64,000 nucleotides of DNA. It comes from Janthinobacterium sp. J1-1 (GTDB taxonomy: Bacteria > Pseudomonadota > Gammaproteobacteria > Burkholderiales > Burkholderiaceae_D). How positions within the stretch are numbered: the first letter of the stretch is position 1; each line of letters begins with the position of its first letter. The translations under genes were made by a program, and so were the position numbers. A model generated the notes under the pieces. That model was not told where the DNA came from. It was given only the letters and a program-made list of their open reading frames with translations, and did not search any database. Shown piece after piece: positions 37,465 through 46,752 of this stretch. The DNA is taken from contig NZ_CP132339.1 of the NCBI RefSeq assembly GCF_030944405.1, positions 6,200,001 through 6,264,000 on the forward strand, read 5' to 3'.

Positions 37465-37770
37465 TTAATCCTCGATGATCGGTTGTCCGACCATCGCGTC
37501 CACGCGCTCGCGCAACTGTTTGCCCGGCTTGAAGTGAGGCACCCGTTTTTCAGGCACCATCACCTTGTCGCCCGACTTCGGGTTGCGGCCGATGCGCGGT
37601 GGCCGGCTGTTCAGGGCAAAACTGCCAAAACCGCGGATCTCGATGCGCTGGCCGGTCGCCAGGGCGTTGGTCATCGCATCGAGAATGGTCTTGACGGCAT
37701 ACTCCGCATCTTTCGCCACCAGCTGAGAATAACGCTCAGCGAGGCGGTTGATCAGCTCGGATTTTGTCAT
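37465..37770 (-). CDS. ihfB: Integration host factor subunit beta
   Basis: 101 aa, HU/IHF fold: [59 protein letters not shown] with the DNA-intercalating Pro in RNPKSG. It heterodimerises with IhfA and bends DNA. It lies 18 bp after rpsA, the usual rpsA-ihfB pair. Confidence 0.96.
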   Translation of the reverse strand: MTKSELINRLAERYSQLVAKDAEYAVKTILDAMTNALATGQRIEIRGFGSFALNSRPPRIGRNPKSGDKVMVPEKRVPHFKPGKQLRERVDAMVGQPIIED

Positions 37771-37788
37771 CTGCCAGTATCCGCAGTC

Positions 37789-39501
37789 TTAGTTCTTGTT
37801 ATCGAACTTGGCTTTCAACAAGGCGCCCAGGCTGGTGGTGCCCGAAGCTGCGTTGTTGTCGGTAGCGGCCATCTTCTGCATGGCTTCCTGGGTTTCAACA
37901 TTGTCTTTCGCTTTGATCGACAGTTGGATACCACGGGCTTTGCGGTCGATGTTCAGCACCATTGCTTCAACGGTGTCGCCGACTTTCAGGTGCGTACCAG
38001 CATCTTCAACGCGGTCGCGCGAGATTTCGGAAGCGCGCAGGTAGCCTTCAACTTCTTCGGACAGTTGGATCACGGCGCCTTTAGGCTCAACCGATTTAAC
38101 GGTACCGGTTACCAGCGAGCCTTTGTCGTTCATGGCTGCGAAGTTGTTGAATGGGTCACCTTCCAGTTGCTTGACGCCCAGGGAAACGCGCTCGCGCTCA
38201 ACGTCGATGGCCAGAACGATGGCTTCCAGTTCGTCACCTTTCTTGAAGCGACGCACGGCTTCTTCGCCGGTTTCGGTCCAGGACAGGTCGGACAGGTGCA
38301 CCAGACCGTCGATGTTGCCGGCCAGGCCGATGAACACGCCGAAGTCGGTGATCGATTTGATCGCGCCGCGGACTTTGTCACCTTTCTTATGGGTAACACC
38401 GAAGTCGTCCCATGGATTGGCTTTGCACTGTTTCATGCCCAGCGAAATACGACGACGCTCTTCGTCGATTTCCAGAACCATTACTTCTACTTCGTCGCCC
38501 AGTTGGACAACTTTGTTAGGAGCAACGTTTTTGTTCGTCCAGTCCATTTCGGAAACGTGTACCAGACCTTCGATACCTTGTTCCACTTCAACGAATGCGC
38601 CGTAGTCGGTCAGGTTCGTTACTTTACCGAACAGACGGGTGCTTTGTGGGTAACGACGGGACAGACCGGTCCAAGGATCGTCGCCCAGTTGTTTCACGCC
38701 CAGCGAAACACGGTTTTTCTCTTGATCGTATTTCAGGACTTTGGCGGTGATTTCCTGGCCAACCGTCAGGACTTCCGACGGGTGACGTACACGGCGCCAT
38801 GCCAGGTCGGTGATGTGCAGCAGGCCATCGATACCGCCCAGATCCACGAACGCGCCGTAGTCGGTGATATTTTTGACGACGCCGGTCACGACCGTGCCTT
38901 CTTTCAGCGTTTCCATCAGTTTCTGACGCTCTTCGCCCATCGAAGCTTCGATGACGGCGCGACGCGACAGAACCACGTTGTTACGCTTGCGGTCCAGTTT
39001 GATGACCTTGAATTCGAGGGTCTTGCCTTCGAATGGGGTGGTATCTTTCACTGGGCGGGTGTCAACCAGCGAACCCGGCAGGAATGCGCGGATGCCGTTG
39101 GTCAGGACGGTCAGGCCGCCTTTGACTTTGCCATTGACGGTACCGACGACGATTTCGCCCGATTCCATCGCTTTTTCCAGGGCCAGCCACGAAGCCAGAC
39201 GCTTGGCTTTATCGCGCGACAGGATGGTATCGCCGAAACCGTTTTCCAGCGATTCGATCGCCACGGAAACGAAGTCACCAACTTTGACTTCCAGTTCGCC
39301 GTGGTCGTTCTTGAATTCTTCGACAGGGATGAATGCTTCGGATTTGAGGCCGGCGTTAACGATCACGAAATTGTGGTCGAGGCGCACGACTTCAGCGGAA
39401 ATAACTTCGCCGGAGCGCATATCTTGACGCGACAACGATTCCTCGAAGAGCGCAGCAAAACTTTCCATACCGGTAGATTCGTTAGTTGTAACAGTAGACA
39501 T
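37789..39501 (-). CDS. rpsA: 30S ribosomal protein S1
   Basis: 570 aa with six S1 (OB-fold) repeats; repeats 3-6 show the [12 protein letters not shown] pattern ([28 protein letters not shown]). It binds mRNA and helps initiation. The start is taken at ATG 39501 (MSTVTTNE); a GTG three codons upstream is an alternative. Codon use is markedly more A/T-ending than its neighbours, as expected for a highly expressed gene. Confidence 0.96.
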   Translation of the reverse strand: MSTVTTNESTGMESFAALFEESLSRQDMRSGEVISAEVVRLDHNFVIVNAGLKSEAFIPVEEFKNDHGELEVKVGDFVSVAIESLENGFGDTILSRDKAKRLASWLALEKAMESGEIVVGTVNGKVKGGLTVLTNGIRAFLPGSLVDTRPVKDTTPFEGKTLEFKVIKLDRKRNNVVLSRRAVIEASMGEERQKLMETLKEGTVVTGVVKNITDYGAFVDLGGIDGLLHITDLAWRRVRHPSEVLTVGQEITAKVLKYDQEKNRVSLGVKQLGDDPWTGLSRRYPQSTRLFGKVTNLTDYGAFVEVEQGIEGLVHVSEMDWTNKNVAPNKVVQLGDEVEVMVLEIDEERRRISLGMKQCKANPWDDFGVTHKKGDKVRGAIKSITDFGVFIGLAGNIDGLVHLSDLSWTETGEEAVRRFKKGDELEAIVLAIDVERERVSLGVKQLEGDPFNNFAAMNDKGSLVTGTVKSVEPKGAVIQLSEEVEGYLRASEISRDRVEDAGTHLKVGDTVEAMVLNIDRKARGIQLSIKAKDNVETQEAMQKMAATDNNAASGTTSLGALLKAKFDNKN

Positions 39502-39613
39502 AGGGTTCACACAGGTTATCCAGCAGAGATCGCACGATGCGACTTAAACTGGGTTAGGTTTTTGACACACCCGGACAGGCCAGGAGCCGTCAACGGGCAC
39601 CACATAGCTCACG

Positions 39614-40282
39614 CTATTTCATTGCAGCTGCATGCCATTTCAACACGGTTTCGACGGCTTCATCAGCCGTCATCGCCGAGGTATCAAGGACATGCGCCCC
39701 TTCCGCGGGGACCAGCGGCGCAATCGCACGGTGAGTATCACGTTCGTCCCGCGCCTGCAAATCCATCAGAAGGTCTTCCATATTAGCAGAAAAACCCTTG
39801 TCTATCAATTGCTTGTAGCGCCGTTGCGCGCGCGCCTCGACGCTGGCCGTCAAAAACACTTTCAACTGGGCATGCGGAAAGATCACCGTGCCCATGTCGC
39901 GCCCGTCGGCCACCAGGCCCGGCGTCTTGCGAAAACCCAGCTGCAGGCTGACCAGCGCATGGCGCACGGTTGGCAGCACGGCAATCTTCGAGGCCGTGTT
40001 GCCGACCTCTTCCGCGCGGATCTGCTCGGTGACGTTTTCATGTGCCAGCAGGATCTCGCCATTGGCAAAGTGACAAGGCAGATGCTCGGCCAGCTTGGCC
40101 AGCGCGTGCTCGTCGCGCAGGTCGGTGCCGCGGCGCAGGGCCGTCAGCGCCGTCAGCCGGTACAGCGCGCCCGAATCGAGGTAATGAAAGCCGAGCTTGT
40201 CGGCCACGCGGTGCGCCACCGTGCCCTTGCCGGAAGCGGTGGGGCCGTCGATGGCGATGACCGGGATATGGGTTGTGGACAT
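39614..40282 (-). CDS. cmk: Cytidylate kinase
   Basis: 222 aa. P-loop [24 protein letters not shown], and [13 protein letters not shown] are the CMP-kinase motifs. It phosphorylates CMP and dCMP. It is 15 bp downstream of aroA in the block aroA-cmk-rpsA that is conserved across proteobacteria. Confidence 0.95.
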   Translation of the reverse strand: MSTTHIPVIAIDGPTASGKGTVAHRVADKLGFHYLDSGALYRLTALTALRRGTDLRDEHALAKLAEHLPCHFANGEILLAHENVTEQIRAEEVGNTASKIAVLPTVRHALVSLQLGFRKTPGLVADGRDMGTVIFPHAQLKVFLTASVEARAQRRYKQLIDKGFSANMEDLLMDLQARDERDTHRAIAPLVPAEGAHVLDTSAMTADEAVETVLKWHAAAMK

Positions 40283-40297
40283 GGTTGGCTTTATCGA

Positions 40298-41659
40298 TTA
40301 AATCAAAGTGTCTTTGGCAATCCCCGCAAACGCGGCGAAATACTCGGGGAAGGTCTTGGCCACGCATTTCGGGTCATTGATGCGCATTTCATTGCCACGA
40401 CGGGCGGCGCCGTCCAGCGAGGCCAGCGAAAAGCACATCGCCATGCGGTGGTCGTCATAGGTGTCGATGGTGGCGGCAGAGATCTCGGCCGGCGGCGTCA
40501 CGCGCAGGTAGTCCGCGCCCTCTTCCACGTCGGCGCCCAGCTTGCGCAATTCGGTCGCCATCGCCGCCAGGCGGTCGGTTTCCTTCACCCTCCAGCTGGC
40601 GATATTGCGCAAGGTACTGGTGCCGTCCGCATACAGCGCCGCCACCGCGATCGTCATGGCCGCGTCGGGAATATGGTTGAAGTCCATGTCGACCGCCTTC
40701 AGGGGGCCGTTCGAGCGCGCCTCGATCCAGTTCTCGCCCATGGTAATGGTCGCGCCCATCTGCTGCAGGGCTTCGACGAAACGCACGTCGCCCTGGATGC
40801 TGTCGCGCCCCACGCCTTCCACCCGCACCGGGCCGCCGCCGATCGCGCCGGCCGCCAGGAAGTAGGATGCCGACGACGCGTCGCCTTCGACGTGGATGGT
40901 GCCCGGGCTTTGATACTGCTGGCCAGGCTGCACCGTGAACGACTGCCAGCCGTCATGTTCGACCGTCACGCCGAAGCGCTGCATCAGGTTCAGCGTGATT
41001 TCGATATACGGCTTCGAGATCAGTTCTCCCGTCACGTCGATGGTCACCGCATGGTCGCGCGCCATCAAAGGCGCCACCATCAGGAGGGCCGTCAGGAACT
41101 GGCTCGACACATTGCCGCGCACGGCGATGCGCTGGGCATGGATATGGCCGCGGCGGATGCGCAGCGGCGGAAAGCCGTGCTCGCCCGTGTATTCGATCTG
41201 CGTGCCGACCGCGTTCAGCGCGTCGACCAGGTCGCCGATCGGACGCTCGTGCATGCGCGATACGCCGTGCAGCGTGTAATCGCCACCGATCACGGCCAGA
41301 GCCGCCGTCAGCGGGCGGATCGCCGTGCCGGCATTGCCCATGAACAGATCCGCTTCGTGATTCGGCAACACGCCGCCGCAGCCTTCCACATGGTGCACCT
41401 GGTGCAAGCTGGCGGCATCCGCATTCAGGTCGAGTTCATCCTGGGTCCACTTCACGCCCAGCGAGGTCAGCGCGGTCAGCATGACGAAAGTGTCGTCCGA
41501 GGCCAGCAGGTCGACGATCTTGGTCGTGCCCTTGGCCAGCGCGGCCAGCAGCAGCACGCGGTTCGAGATGCTTTTCGAGCCGGGCAGGCGCACCGTGCCT
41601 TCGGCGTGGATCACCGGCTTCAGATCGATATGGTGGGGGTAGTGCTTGGTCTGGGTCAT
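40298..41659 (-). CDS. aroA: 3-phosphoshikimate 1-carboxyvinyltransferase (EPSP synthase)
   Basis: 453 aa. [31 protein letters not shown] and [10 protein letters not shown] are the active-site segments; the phosphate/PEP contact R in KETDRL is also present. Glycine in GNAGTAIRP is the class I type. It acts in the shikimate pathway. Start ATG 41659 has AAGGA 6 nt upstream. Confidence 0.95.
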   Translation of the reverse strand: MTQTKHYPHHIDLKPVIHAEGTVRLPGSKSISNRVLLLAALAKGTTKIVDLLASDDTFVMLTALTSLGVKWTQDELDLNADAASLHQVHHVEGCGGVLPNHEADLFMGNAGTAIRPLTAALAVIGGDYTLHGVSRMHERPIGDLVDALNAVGTQIEYTGEHGFPPLRIRRGHIHAQRIAVRGNVSSQFLTALLMVAPLMARDHAVTIDVTGELISKPYIEITLNLMQRFGVTVEHDGWQSFTVQPGQQYQSPGTIHVEGDASSASYFLAAGAIGGGPVRVEGVGRDSIQGDVRFVEALQQMGATITMGENWIEARSNGPLKAVDMDFNHIPDAAMTIAVAALYADGTSTLRNIASWRVKETDRLAAMATELRKLGADVEEGADYLRVTPPAEISAATIDTYDDHRMAMCFSLASLDGAARRGNEMRINDPKCVAKTFPEYFAAFAGIAKDTLI

Positions 41660-41678
41660 GCTCAATCCTTCAAAAATT

Positions 41679-42581
41679 TTAGGTAGGCGCCGGTGTTTCC
41701 GCCGTTTCAATCGCCTCTATCCATTGCTGCCGCGCGTGCTGTGCGTTGACGTAGACATGTTCAATCGCCGCGCCATCCTTGGCCGCCAGGTGCGCGCGCA
41801 AGGCGCTCAGCTGCGCCATATAGGAATCGAGCTCGGCCAGCAGCGCCGGCTGGTTGGCCAGGCTGATATCGCGCCACATTTCGGGCGACGAGCCGGCAAT
41901 CCGCGTAAAGTCGCGAAAACCGCTGGCCGCATATTGAAACAGCAGGCCGGCATGGGGCTTGTTGGCGATATCGTCGACCAGCGCAAAGGCCAGCAAGTGC
42001 GGCAGATGGCTGACGGCGGCAAATACCTTGTCGTGTTCTTCGGGGCTCAAGGTATGCAAAATGGCGCCGCAGGCGCGCCAGGCGGCAGCCACTTTCTCCA
42101 CATCGGCTTCAGCGTTTTCCGCCAAGGGCGTCAGCACCACTTTCTTGCCCTGGTACAGATCGATAATGGCCGCATCCGGCCCGTTGGTTTCGCGGCCCGC
42201 GATCGGGTGGCCGGGCACGAACTGCGCCACCTTGTCTTTCAACGCCTCGCGCGCCGCCAGCACCACATCGGACTTGGTGCTGCCCGCATCGGTGACGATG
42301 GTACCCGGCCGCAGATGCGGCGCGATCGCCGCCAGGATGGCGCCGGTCTGCGCCACGGGCGCCGCCAGCAGCACCAGGTCGGCGCCGTTCAAGGCTTCGG
42401 CCATGTCGCCGCCTATCTCGTCGATGATGCCGAGTTCCAAAGCGCGCGCCATCGACGCCTGCGAGCGGCCCATGCCGACCACGTTGTGGACCGCGCCCGC
42501 ATGCTTCAGGGCGCGCGCAAACGAGCCGCCGATCAGGCCCGCGCCAAAGATGACAACCTTGTTCAATCCAGGCGTCATCAT
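41679..42581 (-). CDS. tyrA: Prephenate dehydrogenase
   Basis: 300 aa. NAD(P)-binding [25 protein letters not shown], and catalytic His in PGHPIAGRE (GHPIAG). It makes 4-hydroxyphenylpyruvate for tyrosine. No chorismate mutase or ACT domain is attached. It is 4 bp from the end of hisC and 19 bp before aroA. Confidence 0.94.
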   Translation of the reverse strand: MMTPGLNKVVIFGAGLIGGSFARALKHAGAVHNVVGMGRSQASMARALELGIIDEIGGDMAEALNGADLVLLAAPVAQTGAILAAIAPHLRPGTIVTDAGSTKSDVVLAAREALKDKVAQFVPGHPIAGRETNGPDAAIIDLYQGKKVVLTPLAENAEADVEKVAAAWRACGAILHTLSPEEHDKVFAAVSHLPHLLAFALVDDIANKPHAGLLFQYAASGFRDFTRIAGSSPEMWRDISLANQPALLAELDSYMAQLSALRAHLAAKDGAAIEHVYVNAQHARQQWIEAIETAETPAPT

Positions 42582-42585
42582 GGGA

Positions 42586-43692
42586 TCAAGCCAGCGCTTT
42601 CGTCAGCGCGGCGATAAAGATGGCGTTTTCCTGCGGCAGGCCGATGGAAATGCGCAGCCATTGCGGCAAGCCATAGCTGCCGACCGGACGCACGATCACG
42701 CCCTGTTTCAGCAATGCCAGGTTGACGCGCGCACCGGCTTCGTCGTCATCGCCCACTTTCACCAGCACGAAGTTGCCGTGCGACGGCACATATTCCAGGC
42801 CCAGCGCCTCGAATGCTTCCGTGAACTGCTGGTAGCCGGCCGCGTTGTTGCGCGCGCTTTTTTCCAGGAATTCCTTGTCGTTCAGGGCGGCGATCGCGGC
42901 TGCCTGCGCCATCGAGTTCACATTGAACGGCTGGCGGATACGGTTCATCAGGTCCGTCAGCACCGGCTGGGCGATGGCAAAGCCCACGCGCAGTCCGGCC
43001 AGGCCATACGCCTTCGACAGGGTGCGCGACACCACCAGGTTCGGATACTGGCGCACCCAGTCGGTCGACTCGTACTGGTCGTCGGCCGACAGGAATTCGT
43101 TATAGGCTTCGTCCAGCACGACGACGACATGCTGCGGCACTTTCTGCAGAAACGCTTCGATCTGCGCGGCCGACAAAAAGGTGCCGGTCGGGTTGTTCGG
43201 ATTGGCGATAAACAGCAGGCGCGTGTCGTCGGTAATGGCCGCGGCCATCGCGTCGAGGTCATGGCCATAGGCCTGCGCCGGCACCACCAGGTGGCGCGCG
43301 CCCAGGCCCTGCGTGGCCAGTGCATACACGGCAAAGGAATACTGCGAATACACGACCGCCTGGCCGTGCTGCACGAACGCGTGCGCGGCAATTTCCAGGA
43401 TATCGTTGCTGCCGTTGCCCAGGGTGATCCAGTCGGCCGGCACGTCATAGCGCTGCGACAGCACGGCTTTCAGGTCGAAACCGTTGGCGTCCGGGTAGCG
43501 GCCCAGGTCATCGATGGCGGCGATCATCGCCTGCTTGGCCGAGTCCGGCATGCCGTACGGGTTTTCATTCGAGGCCAGCTTGACGATGGAGGCTTCGTCG
43601 AGACCGAATTCACGCGCAACTTCCGCGATCGGTTTGCCGCTCTGGTAAGGAGCGATGGCGCGGACGTATTCAGGACCGATATTTTTAGACAT
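42586..43692 (-). CDS. hisC: Histidinol-phosphate / aromatic aminotransferase
   Basis: 368 aa, class II PLP aminotransferase. LASNENPYG, NPNNPTGT, the PLP lysine in SRTLSKAYGLAGLRVG, and R in WLRISIG are conserved. Sited between pheA and tyrA, this copy (often called hisC2) probably serves phenylalanine and tyrosine synthesis as well as histidine. Confidence 0.92.
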   Translation of the reverse strand: MSKNIGPEYVRAIAPYQSGKPIAEVAREFGLDEASIVKLASNENPYGMPDSAKQAMIAAIDDLGRYPDANGFDLKAVLSQRYDVPADWITLGNGSNDILEIAAHAFVQHGQAVVYSQYSFAVYALATQGLGARHLVVPAQAYGHDLDAMAAAITDDTRLLFIANPNNPTGTFLSAAQIEAFLQKVPQHVVVVLDEAYNEFLSADDQYESTDWVRQYPNLVVSRTLSKAYGLAGLRVGFAIAQPVLTDLMNRIRQPFNVNSMAQAAAIAALNDKEFLEKSARNNAAGYQQFTEAFEALGLEYVPSHGNFVLVKVGDDDEAGARVNLALLKQGVIVRPVGSYGLPQWLRISIGLPQENAIFIAALTKALA

Positions 43693-43735
43693 GGTGTGCT
43701 TTAAAAGTTGGTAATTGATTGGGCTGGTGGCTGTT

Positions 43736-43807
43736 GTTGGGTTACGCTGCGCTAACCCAACCTACGGCTCATTGTAGGTCGGATTAGGCCGCAGGCCGTA
43801 ATCCGAC
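43736..43807. repeat. Pair of intergenic palindromes (REP-like)
   Basis: GTTGGGTTA (43736-43744) pairs with TAACCCAAC (43753-43761) across CGCTGCGC. GTCGGATTA (43778-43786) pairs with TAATCCGAC (43799-43807), with an inner GGCC/GGCC pair. The second unit belongs to the common intergenic type GTCGGATTA...TAATCCGAC found in many proteobacteria. Both lie between pheA and hisC, where they could stop or stabilise mRNA. Confidence 0.75.
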
Positions 43808-43820
43808 ACCACCGTTGGCG

Positions 43821-44891
43821 TCACAGGCTGACCGGATACGACCCCAGCACCTTGAAGAACGCCGCATTGCCCTGCAGTTCAGCCAGCGCCTGCGCCACGG
43901 CAGGGTTGTGCACGTGGCCTTCCACGTCGACATAGAAATAATACTCCCAGCTGCCCATGCGGGCCGGGCGCGACTCGAAGCGCGTCATCGACACGCCGTG
44001 CTTGGCCAGCGGCGCCAGCAACTGATACACGGCGCCGGCCTTGTTCGGCACGGCCAGTACCAGCGAGGTCTGGTCCTTGCCCGACGGCGCCGTTTGCAGC
44101 GTTCCCACCACGGCAAAGCGGGTACGGTTGTGCGGGTCGTCCTGGATATGGCCCTTGACCACGCCCAGCTTGTACTGGGCGCCGGCCAGTTCGCTGGCAA
44201 TCGCCGCGACCGCACCGTCTTCGCCGGCCAGGCGCGCCGCTTCCGCGTTCGAGGCCACGGCGTGGCGCGCGATATTCGGGTAGTGCTGGTTCAGCCATAC
44301 CTGGCACTGGGCCAGCGCCTGCGAGTGGGCGCAGATCGAGGTCACGCCGTCCATATTGCCGCTCTTCGTCATCAGGCTGTGATGCACGGCGATCGACACT
44401 TCGCCACTGATGATCAGGCTCGTTTGCAGCATCAGGTCCAGCGTGCGGTTGACGGCGCCTTCCGAGGAATTCTCGATCGGCACCACGCCAAAGTCCGCCG
44501 TGCCCGCTTCGGCCGAGCGGAACACTTCATCGATGGAGGCGCACGGCAGGCCTTCGACGGCGCTGCCGAACTGCTGGTACACGGCCTGCTCGCTGAAGGT
44601 GCCGGCCGGGCCCAGGTAGGCGACGGTGACGCGCTTTTCCAGCGAGCGGCAGGACGACATGATTTCGCGGAAGATGGTCTGCACTTCGCGGTCGCCCATC
44701 GGGCCGGGGTTGCGCTCGGCCACGCCACGCAGTACCTGCGCTTCACGCTCGGGGCGGAACACGGGCGCCTGGGTTTCGGCCTTCACATGGCCCACTTCCT
44801 GCGCGATCAGCGCGCGGCGGTTCAGCAGGTCGAGGATTTGCGCGTCGATCGCATCGATCTGTTCGCGCAGGGGTTTCAATTTATCGGTCAT
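43821..44891 (-). CDS. pheA: Bifunctional chorismate mutase / prephenate dehydratase
   Basis: 356 aa. Chorismate mutase AroQ-type helices (about 1-85; LREQIDAIDAQILDLLNRRALIAQEVG), prephenate dehydratase (about 90-270; YLGPAGTFSEQAV, IENSSEGAVNRTLD), and a C-terminal ACT domain with SRPARMGSWEYYFYVDVEGH, where phenylalanine binds for feedback inhibition. 78 bp separate it from serC. Confidence 0.95.
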   Translation of the reverse strand: MTDKLKPLREQIDAIDAQILDLLNRRALIAQEVGHVKAETQAPVFRPEREAQVLRGVAERNPGPMGDREVQTIFREIMSSCRSLEKRVTVAYLGPAGTFSEQAVYQQFGSAVEGLPCASIDEVFRSAEAGTADFGVVPIENSSEGAVNRTLDLMLQTSLIISGEVSIAVHHSLMTKSGNMDGVTSICAHSQALAQCQVWLNQHYPNIARHAVASNAEAARLAGEDGAVAAIASELAGAQYKLGVVKGHIQDDPHNRTRFAVVGTLQTAPSGKDQTSLVLAVPNKAGAVYQLLAPLAKHGVSMTRFESRPARMGSWEYYFYVDVEGHVHNPAVAQALAELQGNAAFFKVLGSYPVSL

Positions 44892-44969
44892 GGTGTTGTT
44901 TCGTCAGCTGTACTTCAATCATGGCCGCACGGCCTGCGCCGGCGGCGGCCGGCGCTCGTCGATGCGACG

Positions 44970-46076
44970 TCAGCGTCCGGCAAACTCGTTCAAATAATCG
45001 ACCAGGGCTTGCACGCCTTCGATCGGCATCGCGTTATAGATCGATGCGCGCATGCCGCCGACGGACTTGTGGCCCTTCAGTTGCAGCAGGCCGCGCTGCT
45101 TCGCGCCGGCCAGGAAGGCGTCGTTCAGGCTTTCGTCGCGCAGGTAGAACGGGATCGTCATGCGCGAACGGTATGGTGGTGCGACACGGTTCTGGTAGAA
45201 GTCGTCCGCGTCCAGCGCCGCGTATAGCAGCGCCGCTTTCTCAATATTACGCTGTTCCATGGCCGCCACGCCACCTTGCTTTTTCAGCCACTGGAATACC
45301 AGGCCGGCGATATAGATGCCATAGGTGGGCGGCGTGTTGTACATCGACTCGTGTTCGGCCACGTTGGCCCAGTCGAAGGCCGACGGGCAAATCGGCAGCG
45401 CATGGCCCAGAAGGTCGTCGCGCACGATCACCACCGTCAGGCCGGCCGGGCCGATATTCTTCTGCGCGCCACCGAAGATCACGCCGTACTGCGACACGTC
45501 GACCACCCGCGACAAAATATGCGAGGACATGTCGGCGACGATGGTGGTGCCGGCGGGGACTTGCGGCGCCTGCTGGAACTCGACGCCGTCGATGGTTTCG
45601 TTGGTGCAGATATGCAGGTAGGCGGCGCCCGGCGTCAGCTTCCATTCATCGACTGGCGGCACACCAGTGAAACCGGCCGCCTGCGACGAAGCGGCCACAT
45701 TCACCTTGGCATATTTGGCCGCTTCCTTGATGGATTTGCCGGACCACGAACCCGTCTGCACGAAGTCGATGGTGGCCGGCTGGTTTGCCGCCAGGCCCAC
45801 CAGGTTCATCGGGATAATGGCGTTTTCGCCCAGGCCACCACCCTGCAGGAACAGGATCTTGTAGTTGTCGGGTACGGCCAGCAGCTCGCGCAGGTCGGCC
45901 ACGGCCTGCTTGTAGATGGAAATGAATTCGGGGCCGCGGTGGCTCATTTCCATCACCGACATGCCGCTGCCATGCCAGTCCAGCATTTCGGCTGCGGCTT
46001 GCGCCAGCACTTCCTTGGGCAGCACGGCGGGGCCGGCGGAGAAGTTATAAATCGGGTTGACGACAGCTTGGGTCAC
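44970..46076 (-). CDS. serC: Phosphoserine aminotransferase
   Basis: 368 aa. [32 protein letters not shown] with the PLP lysine, and RASIYNAMP near the end are typical. It makes phosphoserine from 3-phosphohydroxypyruvate and also serves pyridoxal phosphate synthesis. The gyrA-serC-pheA order is usual in Burkholderiales. Confidence 0.96.
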   Translation of the reverse strand: MTQAVVNPIYNFSAGPAVLPKEVLAQAAAEMLDWHGSGMSVMEMSHRGPEFISIYKQAVADLRELLAVPDNYKILFLQGGGLGENAIIPMNLVGLAANQPATIDFVQTGSWSGKSIKEAAKYAKVNVAASSQAAGFTGVPPVDEWKLTPGAAYLHICTNETIDGVEFQQAPQVPAGTTIVADMSSHILSRVVDVSQYGVIFGGAQKNIGPAGLTVVIVRDDLLGHALPICPSAFDWANVAEHESMYNTPPTYGIYIAGLVFQWLKKQGGVAAMEQRNIEKAALLYAALDADDFYQNRVAPPYRSRMTIPFYLRDESLNDAFLAGAKQRGLLQLKGHKSVGGMRASIYNAMPIEGVQALVDYLNEFAGR

Positions 46077-46094
46077 GATGCATTCCTCAGATTG

Positions 46095-46679
46095 TTAATG
46101 CGGCGGCTGCGTGGCCGCCCGCAGGACTTGTTCCAGCACGGCGTTGACGCGGGGAATCAGCACGCGCTGGCTGATCGCCATCGACTCGGCCGACAGTTGC
46201 GGCATGGTGGCCAGCATCTTGCGGCCCAGCGGCGTCTGGTAGAACGCCGTCAGTTGCTCGATTTCCTGCACCGTGTAATAGCGTGCGTACAAGGGCACCA
46301 TTTCGGCGCCCAATTCGTCGATCAGGCTCTGGTCGCCCAGCACCTGGGTCAGGGTGGCCACGGCCAGCGGAATCTCCTCTTCCGCATTGGCCAGCGCGCG
46401 CGCCTTGCGCTCTTCCGTGAGCTCGGCGTTGCCGCTGATATTCTGCACGGCGGCCTGGCGCATCATGGCCGGCACCGATTGCAGCATCTGGTCGAAAATC
46501 TGCCGCGTCAGCGCGGGGAACTGCATCGCGTCCAGCATGCGGCGCACGGCCACCTTCATGGCCGGGCTGGGCGCGATCTGGCGCGCGGGCGCCGCCTGGG
46601 TGCTCTGGGCCAGGGCCGGCAGGGTGGCAAGAAAGGCCAGCGAAAAGGCGGCAAAAAAAGTGGCGACGATTTTTCTCAT
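46095..46679 (-). CDS. DUF2059 domain periplasmic protein
   Basis: 194 aa. Signal peptide (MRKIVATFFAAFSLAFLATLPALAQ), then the DUF2059 region with VPLYARYYTVQEIEQLTAFYQTPLGRKML, its signature. The function of the family is unknown. It sits between gyrA and serC, a conserved position in this group. Confidence 0.9.
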   Translation of the reverse strand: MRKIVATFFAAFSLAFLATLPALAQSTQAAPARQIAPSPAMKVAVRRMLDAMQFPALTRQIFDQMLQSVPAMMRQAAVQNISGNAELTEERKARALANAEEEIPLAVATLTQVLGDQSLIDELGAEMVPLYARYYTVQEIEQLTAFYQTPLGRKMLATMPQLSAESMAISQRVLIPRVNAVLEQVLRAATQPPH

Positions 46680-46722
46680 GGCGGTTCAGTATTGAATAGG
46701 GTAAAAAGCGCGCGCAATAGCA

Positions 46723-46748
46723 ATTGGGGCTCCCGAAAGAGCCCCAAT
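46723..46748 (-). terminator. Terminator hairpin after gyrA
   Basis: ATTGGGGCTC (46723-46732) with GAGCCCCAAT (46739-46748), 6-nt loop, 5 bp past the gyrA stop. The T-tail on the minus strand is poor (TTGCTATT). Confidence 0.6.
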
Positions 46749-46752
46749 CATC

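Noticed and set aside
37483..39786. Plus-strand frame of 767 codons over rpsA
   Set aside because: Antisense shadow of rpsA/ihfB; the six S1 repeats on the other strand are unmistakable and this frame has low-complexity, Phe/His-rich composition.
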